Below are positions 8,158-15,856 of a stretch of DNA of 64,000 bases, one piece after another (positions within the stretch are counted from its first letter, which is position 1; each line of letters opens with the position of its first letter). Under the pieces are notes generated by a model. The model saw only the letters and a program-made list of their open reading frames with translations, did no database searches and was not told the origin of the DNA. The DNA lies in assembly GCF_002795845.1 (NCBI RefSeq), contig NZ_CP011797.1, positions 3,076,001 through 3,140,000 on the forward strand. Reading direction: 5' to 3'. A program made the position numbers and the translations under genes. The stretch comes from Reinekea forsetii (lineage in GTDB: Bacteria; Pseudomonadota; Gammaproteobacteria; Pseudomonadales; Natronospirillaceae).

Positions 8158-9942
8158 ATGACGACGCAAGCAGCCTCATCGGCCACCAAAGGGGCAAGAA
8201 TTCGACTCGGCGACCTACTCGTCGAGGCCGGTGCGATCACTTCCGGGCAACTGGGTTTGGCTCTGCAGGAGCAAAAAATCACTGGCAAGAAAATCGGCCG
8301 GGTGCTGCTCGATATGGGCCTAATTCAAGAACTGCAACTGCTCTCGATCCTGTCTGAACATCTCAAGATTCCCTTTATTGAATTGCGCCAATTTCAGCTC
8401 GACAGCAAGCTGATGCTGGCACTCGATGAGTCCGTTGCGCGCCGCTTTCGCTGCTTAATTTTAGCCGAGCACCAGGACGGCCTGCAGCTGGCCATGGCCG
8501 ACCCGCTCGACCTGATGGCCATGGACGCGGTGGAAAAGGCCCTTAACAAAACCATTTACCCGGCAATCGTACGCGAATCGGAACTCTTGGCGACGCTCGA
8601 CATTGTCTATCGCAACACCAGCGCAATCGAATCATTGGCCGGTGAACTCGACAGTGAGCTGTCCCACTCCGACTTCGACCTAGCCGGTCTGGCCGATGAC
8701 AGCGACCTGCAGGATGCCCCGGTGGTGCGCTTGCTGCAGTCGGTGCTGGAAGATGCGGTGACCATTAAAGCATCGGATATTCACATCGAACCGGACGAGA
8801 ACGTATTTCGAATCCGCATGCGCGTCGATGGCGTTCTGCAAGAGCAGGTGATTAAGGAAAAACGCGTCGCGTCGGCCCTGGTGATGCGTTTGAAAATCAT
8901 GTCCAATCTGGATATCGCCGAACGTCGCCTGCCGCAAGATGGCCGCTTCAATGTCCGAGTGCGCAATCGTTCGGTCGATATCCGCATCTCGACCATGCCG
9001 GTACAGTTTGGCGAGTCGGTGGTGATGCGGTTACTCGATCAGTCGTCCGGCATTTTGAGCTTAGAGGCGCTCGGTATGCCAGAGGATATTCGCAAACGCT
9101 TTGAAATCATGATTGAACGACCCCACGGCTTGATACTGGTTACCGGCCCGACCGGCAGTGGCAAGACCACCACCCTCTACTCGGCCCTGTCGACGCTGAA
9201 TACGCCCAGTCGGAAGATCATCACCGCAGAGGATCCGATCGAGTATCGCTTGAGTCGTATCAATCAGGTACAGGTCAACACCAAGATCAATCTGACCTTT
9301 GCCCATATCTTGCGCACGGCCCTGCGCCAAGATCCCGATATCGTCTTGATCGGTGAAATGCGTGACCAGGAAACCGTCGCCATTGGCGTTCGAGCGGCGA
9401 TGACCGGTCACCTGGTGATGAGTACCCTACACACCAACGATGCGGTCTCCAGTGCCATACGCCTGGCCGATATGGGCGTGCAAGCCTATATGGTGGCCAC
9501 CGCACTGCGCGGAATTTTGGCCCAGCGACTGTTGCGCCGAATCTGCTTGGAGTGCCGAGTACCGCACCAACCCGATTCGCGCCAACAGCTATGGTTACGC
9601 AATATGCTCGGCGGCAAATTTGCCAATGGCCAGTTCCATCGCGGCGAGGGTTGCTACCACTGCAATAATACCGGCTATACCGGCCGGATCGCCGTCTATG
9701 AATGGTTAGAGTTAGATGACGCGCTGTTGATGGCTCTGCGCGATCAAAATCACAATGCCTTTATCGATGCAGCGCGGAACAATCCCAACTTTAAGACGAT
9801 GGAAGAGTTGGCCCTGGAATACGCGCAGGCGGGCATCACCCATCTGGATGAGGTGTTCCGCATTTCGATCGATCTCGATGACTTCGAGGGCGATCGACCC
9901 AATATGGCTGTGGCCCATATGGGGGCCGAGCTCGATGGCTGA
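8158..9942 (+). CDS. mshE: MSHA pilus extension ATPase MshE with c-di-GMP-binding MshEN domain
   Basis: 594-residue hexameric secretion/pilus ATPase (GspE/PilB family) that powers pilus extension. N-terminal residues 16-68 contain two tandem 24-residue motifs separated by exactly five residues (first RLGDLL...LALQEQ, second KIGRVLL...SILSEH), the layout shown in Vibrio MshE to bind cyclic di-GMP. Then Walker A GPTGSGKT at 330-337, the Asp and His boxes (AEDPIEYR, STLHTNDA) and Walker B (ILLIGE-like: DIVLIGEMRD). A zinc-binding four-cysteine element follows (CLEC ... CYHC). Overlaps mshG by 8 bases. Expected to sit under the platform protein MshG and to be switched on by c-di-GMP. Confidence 0.95.
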   Translation: MTTQAASSATKGARIRLGDLLVEAGAITSGQLGLALQEQKITGKKIGRVLLDMGLIQELQLLSILSEHLKIPFIELRQFQLDSKLMLALDESVARRFRCLILAEHQDGLQLAMADPLDLMAMDAVEKALNKTIYPAIVRESELLATLDIVYRNTSAIESLAGELDSELSHSDFDLAGLADDSDLQDAPVVRLLQSVLEDAVTIKASDIHIEPDENVFRIRMRVDGVLQEQVIKEKRVASALVMRLKIMSNLDIAERRLPQDGRFNVRVRNRSVDIRISTMPVQFGESVVMRLLDQSSGILSLEALGMPEDIRKRFEIMIERPHGLILVTGPTGSGKTTTLYSALSTLNTPSRKIITAEDPIEYRLSRINQVQVNTKINLTFAHILRTALRQDPDIVLIGEMRDQETVAIGVRAAMTGHLVMSTLHTNDAVSSAIRLADMGVQAYMVATALRGILAQRLLRRICLECRVPHQPDSRQQLWLRNMLGGKFANGQFHRGEGCYHCNNTGYTGRIAVYEWLELDDALLMALRDQNHNAFIDAARNNPNFKTMEELALEYAQAGITHLDEVFRISIDLDDFEGDRPNMAVAHMGAELDG

Positions 9943-11179
9943 CTTCTATTATCAAGGCCGCGACGGCCAGGGCGCCCAGGTAGAGGGCATCCTAAGCGCT
10001 GAGTCGCGCAGCGCGGTGTTGGCGCAACTGAAGCGTCAAAGCCTGATCGCCACCCGAGTCGAACCGGCTAGTGGCCAACTCAAGGGCACCGGTCTGTCGC
10101 TGAGCACGCTTTGGGCGAGCCTATCAAGGCTCTTTCAACCCACTACCGTCTCGATCGACGAACTGATCATGTTCAGTCGGCAAATGTATGCCTTGGCACG
10201 CTCGGGCATTCCGTTGATCCGGGCGATCAGCGGCTTGGCCGATGCTACCCGTTCGCCGGTGCTGGCCCGGGTGCTGCGCGATATCACCCGCAGCCTAACC
10301 CAGGGCACCACCATGTCAAACGCCTTTCGCGGCCATCCGGAGGTGTTCGGGGAGCTCTTTGTGTCGATGATTCGCATGGGTGAAACCACCGGTCGACTCG
10401 ACTCCGCCTTTAAGCAGTTGATCGATCATCTGGAACTGGAAAAGGACACCCGTAAAAAGATCGTCGCCGCGACCCGATACCCGATGATCGTTACCGTCTT
10501 TATCCTGATTGCACTATTTATTATTAATATTTTTGTGGTGCCACAGTTTGCCAGTATTTTCAGCAAGCTCGGTGCCGACCTGCCCGCGCCGACGCTGCTG
10601 CTCATCGCCAGTTCAAACTTTATGATCGCTTACTGGTGGGCCATCTTGGGCGTGCTCGCCGGCAGTATTATTGCCCTGGTGCGTTGGAAAAAAACCCCAT
10701 CTGGGCTCCTCACCTGGGACCGATGGGTGTTAAAGGTACCGATTCTTGGCGGCATCTTCGAACGGGTCGCTCTGGGCCGCTTCGCCCGACCCTTCGCGAT
10801 GATGCTCGAGGCCGGCGTACCCTTGCTGCAGGCCCTAGCAGTGACCGCCCGCACCGTTGGCAATGAGCATATAGGCAAGGGCATTGACGGCATGCAGAAT
10901 GGCATCGAGCGGGGCGAGTCGCTCTTGGCGACGGCATCGAGCAGCGGGATGTTCAATCCGCTGATTCTGCAAATGATTGCCGTCGGCGAGGAGACCGGTA
11001 ATGTCTCCGATCTGTTGGTCGACATCGCCGACTTCTATGACCAAGAAGTAGAATACGATTTAAAACGCATGGCCGAATCGATCGAACCCTTGTTATTGAT
11101 GTTTATGGGCGCTATGGTCCTGATTTTGGCACTGGGCGTCTTTTTGCCGATGTGGGAACTGGGTTCAGCGGTCAACTAG
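9935..11179 (+). CDS. mshG: MSHA platform protein MshG (GspF/PilC-like)
   Basis: 414-residue inner-membrane platform protein of the T2SF family. Start ATG at 9935 (MADFYYQGRDGQG, the canonical N-terminus) overlaps the end of mshE by 8 bases; the frame extends upstream only as a shadow of mshE. Two T2SF repeats: the first with FSRQMYALARSGIPLIRAI (about residues 75-93) and the second with FARPFAMMLEAGVPLLQAL (about 284-302). Three membrane helices at about 185-205, 225-245 and 390-410. In Vibrio and Shewanella the next genes encode the pilins; here the operon stops. Confidence 0.93.
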   Translation: MADFYYQGRDGQGAQVEGILSAESRSAVLAQLKRQSLIATRVEPASGQLKGTGLSLSTLWASLSRLFQPTTVSIDELIMFSRQMYALARSGIPLIRAISGLADATRSPVLARVLRDITRSLTQGTTMSNAFRGHPEVFGELFVSMIRMGETTGRLDSAFKQLIDHLELEKDTRKKIVAATRYPMIVTVFILIALFIINIFVVPQFASIFSKLGADLPAPTLLLIASSNFMIAYWWAILGVLAGSIIALVRWKKTPSGLLTWDRWVLKVPILGGIFERVALGRFARPFAMMLEAGVPLLQALAVTARTVGNEHIGKGIDGMQNGIERGESLLATASSSGMFNPLILQMIAVGEETGNVSDLLVDIADFYDQEVEYDLKRMAESIEPLLLMFMGAMVLILALGVFLPMWELGSAVN

Positions 11180-11263
11180 GCCTTACCCATGCCCTGCTCA
11201 GCGGCTGCGCGTTCGGCCGCCAATGGCCACTCGCCTGGTACGATCCCCCTTAAGGAGTTACAG

Positions 11264-12229
11264 ATGGCAGCAAAAACCGTGTCTTTGGTTCTCGGCAGCG
11301 GCGGCGCCCGTGGCATGGCCCACATCGGCGTGATTCGATGTTTGGAAGATCAGGGCTATCAGATCGAAAACATTGCCGGCGCCAGCATCGGTGCGCTGGT
11401 CGGTGGCTTCTATGCGGCGGGGCAGCTGGATCGGCTGCAAAGCTGGGTTACCGCCTTGGAGCGCAAGGATGTGTTAGGCCTGCTCGATCTCAGCTTTACC
11501 GGTGGAGGCTTCTTTAAAGGCGTTAAGCTGATGGATGCGCTCAGCTCGCTGGTCAAAGATCAGGTCATCGAGGACCTGACCATCAAATTAACCGTTGTCG
11601 CGGTGGATTTGGATCGCCAGAAGGAAGTCTGGTTTACCGACGGCAGCCTATTCGAGGCCATTCGAGGCTCTATTGCGATCCCCTCGGTCTTTAAACCGCA
11701 CAACTATCGCGATATGTGGCTGGTCGACGGTGGCGTGCTCAATCCGGTTCCGGTGTCGGCAGCCATGCAGCAGGTCACGGATCTGACCATCGCAGTCAAT
11801 CTGAATGCCAAACGAACACCCTTCAATATGGTTAGCCAGTCGCGCGAGCCGCATATCGCGCTCGATCAGGTATCGCAGCGCGGCGTGCAACGGGCCATCG
11901 GCCGGTTTATCGATCGTTGGAAAAGCGAGGATGCTGTGGAACCAGAGAGTCGACGTGCGAACGAATACAGCACGTTGGAACTGCTCAACCGCAGTATCGA
12001 AACAATGCAAAACACCATCGCCCAGATGAAGTTGGCGGCCAATATTCCCGATATTTTGGTCGAAGTGCCCTACGATTGCGGCGGCCTATTCGATTACCAT
12101 CTTGCGGACAAAAATATCGAACGCGGCTACGATCTATGCCTGGACGCCCTAAAACGCTATGAGGCCCAAGGTGGCGAGCCGACGCCGGATATCATCACAC
12201 CGCCCTTGACCATCGAAGAAGGCCTTTAA
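11264..12229 (+). CDS. rssA: Patatin-like phospholipase, RssA family
   Basis: 321-residue patatin-fold acyl hydrolase. The oxyanion loop GSGGARG, the nucleophile elbow GASIG (Ser in a GxSxG context) and the catalytic Asp in VDGGVLNPVPV are all present, so the Ser-Asp dyad looks intact. I chose ATG 11264 because AAGGAG lies 6 bases upstream; the open frame before it has no family match. Family members such as E. coli RssA have no firmly established substrate. Separate from the msh operon by 84 bases and convergent with the ABC permease gene. Confidence 0.85.
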   Translation: MAAKTVSLVLGSGGARGMAHIGVIRCLEDQGYQIENIAGASIGALVGGFYAAGQLDRLQSWVTALERKDVLGLLDLSFTGGGFFKGVKLMDALSSLVKDQVIEDLTIKLTVVAVDLDRQKEVWFTDGSLFEAIRGSIAIPSVFKPHNYRDMWLVDGGVLNPVPVSAAMQQVTDLTIAVNLNAKRTPFNMVSQSREPHIALDQVSQRGVQRAIGRFIDRWKSEDAVEPESRRANEYSTLELLNRSIETMQNTIAQMKLAANIPDILVEVPYDCGGLFDYHLADKNIERGYDLCLDALKRYEAQGGEPTPDIITPPLTIEEGL

Positions 12230-12246
12230 TTAGGGCGCCCGACGCG

Positions 12247-13254
12247 CTAGCGGCCGTCGGCAGCCCAGCTAAAGGTCATCGAACCGATGGCCAGAAAGAT
12301 CGCCGACATCAGCGCTAGAACCGCCAGATGATCGCTGATGGCGACAAAGCCGGCGCCATCGACCATGATCGCCCGCAGTGCTTGGACCAGATGGGTCAGA
12401 GGCATCAGCTGGGAAATCTGATGCACCAGGTGCGGAGCGCCCTCCAGTGAAAACCAGACCTCGGATAAGCCCATCATCGGCCAAGTGGTCATATTCAATA
12501 ACCCGCCGGTAAATTCCTCACTGCGCAGGCGGGCGGCAACCAGCAACCCTAGACTGACCAACGCCAAAGCCCCCATAAACATGGTCAATACTAGCAAGGC
12601 CAGGCTGCCGAGCATCAAGGTCGAGAGCAAAAAACGCGCGCCCAGCAAGAGTACCAGACCGACAATCACCACCATCACAATGCGCGACATCAGCTGACCG
12701 CCGATAAATTCCAAGGCGGTCAACGGCGTCGCATTCAACCGCTTGAGCACCCCATTTTTACGATAGCGAACGATGGCGTAACCGACACCAAAGAGGGCAC
12801 TAAACATAATATTCATGCCGATAATGCCGGGCAAGACCCAATCGACATAACGAATGGCGCTGCCCCGAATCACCGTGCGGTTAAAATCCGGATCCCTGAC
12901 CGCCAAGATCTGTTCAGCCATATAGCCCTTTCGACTCTCCTCATTGACCCAGTATTGCGCTCGATCAATATCGATCAGCAGATCGATCTGATGGCGGGCT
13001 AAGGGGGCCAAGCCGCGCTCGAGGTCGCCATAGGGAATAAATTGAATGTGTTTGGTGGCCATAAAGACTGGGCGACTGATGTAGCCATCCTGTTCCGACA
13101 GGACCCCAACCTTATACATGGGTTGTGCTTGGCCAAAAATATAGTAGAAGCCGAGCAAGAGCAGAAATGGAAATAACAGATTCCAGGTAAAGGTACTGCG
13201 ATCGCGAAAGAACTCGGTGTTTCGGGCCCGAAAAACAGCCAGCATACGTTTCAT
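12247..13254 (-). CDS. ABC-2 type transporter permease
   Basis: 335 residues with one N-terminal membrane helix (about 22-42), a large extracytoplasmic loop (about 45-135), and five further helices in the C-terminal half, the ABC-2 membrane family layout (YRKNGVLKRLNATPL and the NMTTWPMMGLSEVWF region). Forms the membrane half of an exporter with the ATPase encoded 5 bases upstream. Substrate unknown; the family exports drugs, lipids or polysaccharides and the sequence does not decide. Confidence 0.85.
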   Translation of the reverse strand: MKRMLAVFRARNTEFFRDRSTFTWNLLFPFLLLLGFYYIFGQAQPMYKVGVLSEQDGYISRPVFMATKHIQFIPYGDLERGLAPLARHQIDLLIDIDRAQYWVNEESRKGYMAEQILAVRDPDFNRTVIRGSAIRYVDWVLPGIIGMNIMFSALFGVGYAIVRYRKNGVLKRLNATPLTALEFIGGQLMSRIVMVVIVGLVLLLGARFLLSTLMLGSLALLVLTMFMGALALVSLGLLVAARLRSEEFTGGLLNMTTWPMMGLSEVWFSLEGAPHLVHQISQLMPLTHLVQALRAIMVDGAGFVAISDHLAVLALMSAIFLAIGSMTFSWAADGR

Positions 13255-13259
13255 AGTGC

Positions 13260-14138
13260 CTACCCCCGTAGCGCATGGCCGGTTAGTTTGAGAAACAGAT
13301 CATCCAGGTTAGCACTCTTGATCTGCATACCATCTAAAGGGATACCCTGAGCAAGCAACTGTTGTAGCGTCTTATCGAGCTGTTCCGTGAGTAACTCGAT
13401 GTGCTGATTGCGTTCCACAAAGGCCAGATCAACCGCCTTGCCGACCAGATTGGCCTTGGGCAATTGCACCAGCACGCCCTGAAAATGCTCGGCCAACAGA
13501 CTGCTGGGGGAGCCGCGCGCGACTATCTGACCCTGATCGAGAATGGCAATGGTATCGCATAACATCTGCGCCTCATCCATATAGTGAGTCGTCAGGACGA
13601 TGGTTTTCCCCTGCGCCTTGATGGCACCGATCAGGTCCCAAAAATTACGCCGTGCCTGAGGGTCCAGACCGGTAGTCGGTTCATCGAGAAACACCAGATC
13701 GGGATTGTTGATCAACGCTAACGCGAGCAACATCCGCTGCCGCTGGCCGCCCGACAATTTGCGCGCGTCCTGGCGGATAAACTCACCCAGAGCACACAGC
13801 TCGACCAGTTCTGCGATGGCGGCCGGCTGTTCATAAAAGGATGCAAAGAGCTGCAGGGTTTCGGCCACGGTGAGATGATCCTGCAAGGCCGTATGCTGGA
13901 ATTGAATACCCACACGACTATAGAGCGCCTTGCTGGCCGGCTGGCCAAAGAGGCTAATCAGACCCGATGTGGGCTTAACGATACCCTCAAGCATCTCGAT
14001 GGTCGTGGTTTTACCGGCGCCATTGGGACCGAGCAGACCAAAGCAACTGCCTTCGGCGATGGCAAAGCTGATACCGTCGACGGCCAGCAGAGAGCCATAG
14101 GTTTTTGTTAAGGACCGCACCTCAATCACATCGGCCAT
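13260..14138 (-). CDS. ABC-2 exporter ATP-binding protein
   Basis: 292-residue DrrA/NatA-like ATPase. Walker A GPNGAGKTT at about residues 37-45, Q-loop in GIQFQHTAL, signature LSGGQRQR, Walker B LVFLDEP followed by the D-loop TTGLDPQAR, and switch His in LTTHYMDE. The C-terminal 60 residues form the regulatory domain common in this group. Start: ATG at 14138 has AGGAG 10 bases upstream; a GTG two codons earlier (14144) lies 4 bases from it and is possible. Forms a two-gene operon with the permease. Confidence 0.88.
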   Translation of the reverse strand: MADVIEVRSLTKTYGSLLAVDGISFAIAEGSCFGLLGPNGAGKTTTIEMLEGIVKPTSGLISLFGQPASKALYSRVGIQFQHTALQDHLTVAETLQLFASFYEQPAAIAELVELCALGEFIRQDARKLSGGQRQRMLLALALINNPDLVFLDEPTTGLDPQARRNFWDLIGAIKAQGKTIVLTTHYMDEAQMLCDTIAILDQGQIVARGSPSSLLAEHFQGVLVQLPKANLVGKAVDLAFVERNQHIELLTEQLDKTLQQLLAQGIPLDGMQIKSANLDDLFLKLTGHALRG

Positions 14139-14325
14139 GGTCACGCGTCTCCTGTTGATGCGTCTGCAGATCAAAAGCGACAGGCTAACTAAGCCCGGCC
14201 CAACTTACCAGCCTCTTCTGGCGTCCCTGCCTCACTTTGCAGCCGCTGACGGCAATACCAAGGCCGCCGCGGCAAAAATGTCAGCGTTCAAACGACGATA
14301 CAAACTCACTCGATGCCTGACCCTG

Positions 14326-14334
14326 TGATATAAT
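14326..14334 (+). promoter_or_regulatory. Extended -10 promoter for the dnaT-like operon
   Basis: TGATATAAT is a perfect extended -10 (TGnTATAAT). No good -35 hexamer stands 17 bases upstream, which fits an extended -10 promoter. Expected transcription start near 14341, about 45 bases before the first start codon. Confidence 0.6.
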
Positions 14335-14384
14335 AACCGGCTGTATTTAACTTCGTTTAGACTCCGCTAAACCGACAAAAGGCT

Positions 14385-15167
14385 GTGATACTCTTGGAAA
14401 AAATGTTGCTGGTGTCACCTCTTTTGGCCCAAACTCTCGGCCTGGAAGAGGCTCTTTTGGTGCAGCTGCTGTTTGATCTGCAACAACTGCAGGGCAGCGC
14501 CGAAGTCCCGTTAAGTCGGCAACAACAGCAAACATTGGTGCCGTTCTGGACCGCCAGTCAATTCAGCCTCGTGCTTAAGCGCCTCAGGGCGCTCGGGCTG
14601 GTCCAGGTCAGGGGTGAGGGGCCTTGGACCATTGTCTGCGATACCGCCCTATTCGATAACGCAGCTAAGCTCCAGGTCATGGCGCCGGCGGAGCCCACGA
14701 TCCAGGCGAGCCGGCCGGCGTTGCGCAGCGAGCCAGTGCCGGTCTACGCCCTAAGCGAACCTATAAATGAGACACGCCAGCGCAATCAATTCGACGAAGA
14801 GCTGGCCTATCTAAAAAACGATCCACCGGCAACGCCAGCCGGCCGAGCTCGCAAGAGCCGGCTCGGCCAAGATTGGGAGCCGAGTGACAGCTTTCCAAAA
14901 CTGCTCGCCTTCCACGATATTCCAATGGAATTTGCCCTTTCCGAATTGGCGAAATTCCGGCAGTATTACACAGCCACAGACCGAACCGAAATCAGTTGGG
15001 ATGTTCGCTTCCTGAACTGGGTTCAGCGATCCTGGCACGACTCACTCAATTCCAAGGGTAGACATGACCGACAACAAGCGACAAATGGTGAGTCTGCAGA
15101 GCCTGCTCGAGACAAGCGCACCCAGGTCCGAGATGCCCTCCGAAATATCCGGGATACTGACTGGTAA
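14385..15167 (+). CDS. DnaT-like primosomal protein (DnaT DNA-binding domain)
   Basis: 260 residues. The N-terminal 85 residues look like a winged-helix or replisome-organiser domain (LLVSPLLAQTLGLEEALLVQLL ... FSLVLKRLRALGLVQ). A disordered linker follows. Residues about 165-215 match the DnaT ssDNA-binding domain: DWEPSDSFPKLLAFHDI, then FALSELAKFRQYY and WDVRFLNWVQRSW. In E. coli DnaT works with PriA/PriB to recruit DnaB-DnaC; priA lies 4 kb away here. The last 104 bases overlap the next gene in another frame, and the tail after the DnaT domain has no family match. Start GTG 14385 is uncertain: TTG 14394 or ATG 14403 are also possible. Confidence 0.75.
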   Translation: MILLEKMLLVSPLLAQTLGLEEALLVQLLFDLQQLQGSAEVPLSRQQQQTLVPFWTASQFSLVLKRLRALGLVQVRGEGPWTIVCDTALFDNAAKLQVMAPAEPTIQASRPALRSEPVPVYALSEPINETRQRNQFDEELAYLKNDPPATPAGRARKSRLGQDWEPSDSFPKLLAFHDIPMEFALSELAKFRQYYTATDRTEISWDVRFLNWVQRSWHDSLNSKGRHDRQQATNGESAEPARDKRTQVRDALRNIRDTDW

Positions 15168-15855
15168 GCGGCCAAGCATTGATCACGACACCAAGGTGTT
15201 AATCAATATGATTTTTGCCCGCTTCCACCATATTTACACCCATCGCTTCGAAAGTGCCTACCGGGACGAAACTACGCTAAATCAGGCCAAACGCGAATGG
15301 GCCATGACGCTACTGGGTACCTCGGCGAATCTGATTGAGTTTGCCCTGGAACGCTGCAAACGTGAGCATGCTTGGCCACCGACCATCGCCGAATTTTTGA
15401 AACTACTGCAACCCTCACCCGAGACACTAGGCTTACCAGCCCTAGAAGACGCCTATTTGGAAGGGTGCCGTTTCAGTCATGATCCATCGAATCATGGTTG
15501 GAGTCATCTTATTGTGCAACTGGCCGCGCAGCAGGTCGGCTACTTTAGGCTGCGCTCAGAAACAGAACGCACCACGCGACCAATCTTTGCCCGTCAGTAT
15601 CAGAAGTTGATTGAACGCTTGGTTCGAGGTGAGAGTCTGGAGCTAAAGGAGGTGGTCAGTTTACCGCCGCCAGATTTCGATGCCGAGGATCGCTTATTGG
15701 TGCGGCTGGATGAATTGGCGGTGCCGGCTGAAAAAGCCCAATTGATCGCTTACTACCTAACCAAACCCGCCGGCAGCCAGGTTCGGCAGCGCTATCGAGC
15801 GAGAGCTCTAAGCCAGTTAAGCGAACTGAACCTGGCACTCGAATTACCAGAGTAG
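15064..15855 (+). CDS. Replication protein P-like (lambda P family) putative helicase loader
   Basis: 263 residues. Residues about 45-115 (LINMIFARFHHIYTHRF, then AKREWAMTLLG and ALERCKREHAWPPTIAEFL) match the lambda P / replication protein P family, which binds DnaB-type helicases and loads them at origins. ATG 15064 has AAGGG 5 bases upstream although it lies inside the preceding gene, giving a 104-base out-of-frame overlap. The C-terminal half (about 150-263) is helical and unrecognised. No integrase, repressor or other phage gene is nearby, so this seems a resident chromosomal gene working with the DnaT-like protein. The helicase-loader role is inferred. Confidence 0.7.
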   Translation: MTDNKRQMVSLQSLLETSAPRSEMPSEISGILTGKRPSIDHDTKVLINMIFARFHHIYTHRFESAYRDETTLNQAKREWAMTLLGTSANLIEFALERCKREHAWPPTIAEFLKLLQPSPETLGLPALEDAYLEGCRFSHDPSNHGWSHLIVQLAAQQVGYFRLRSETERTTRPIFARQYQKLIERLVRGESLELKEVVSLPPPDFDAEDRLLVRLDELAVPAEKAQLIAYYLTKPAGSQVRQRYRARALSQLSELNLALELPE

Positions 15856-15856
15856 C

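Noticed and set aside
11189-11263. N-terminal extension of the patatin protein starting at 11189
   Set aside because: The extension has no family counterpart and ATG 11264 has a strong Shine-Dalgarno.
14385-15855. Prophage island around the lambda-P-like gene
   Set aside because: No integrase, repressor, structural or lysis gene, no attachment-site repeats and no shift in base composition; both flanks are ordinary chromosomal genes.
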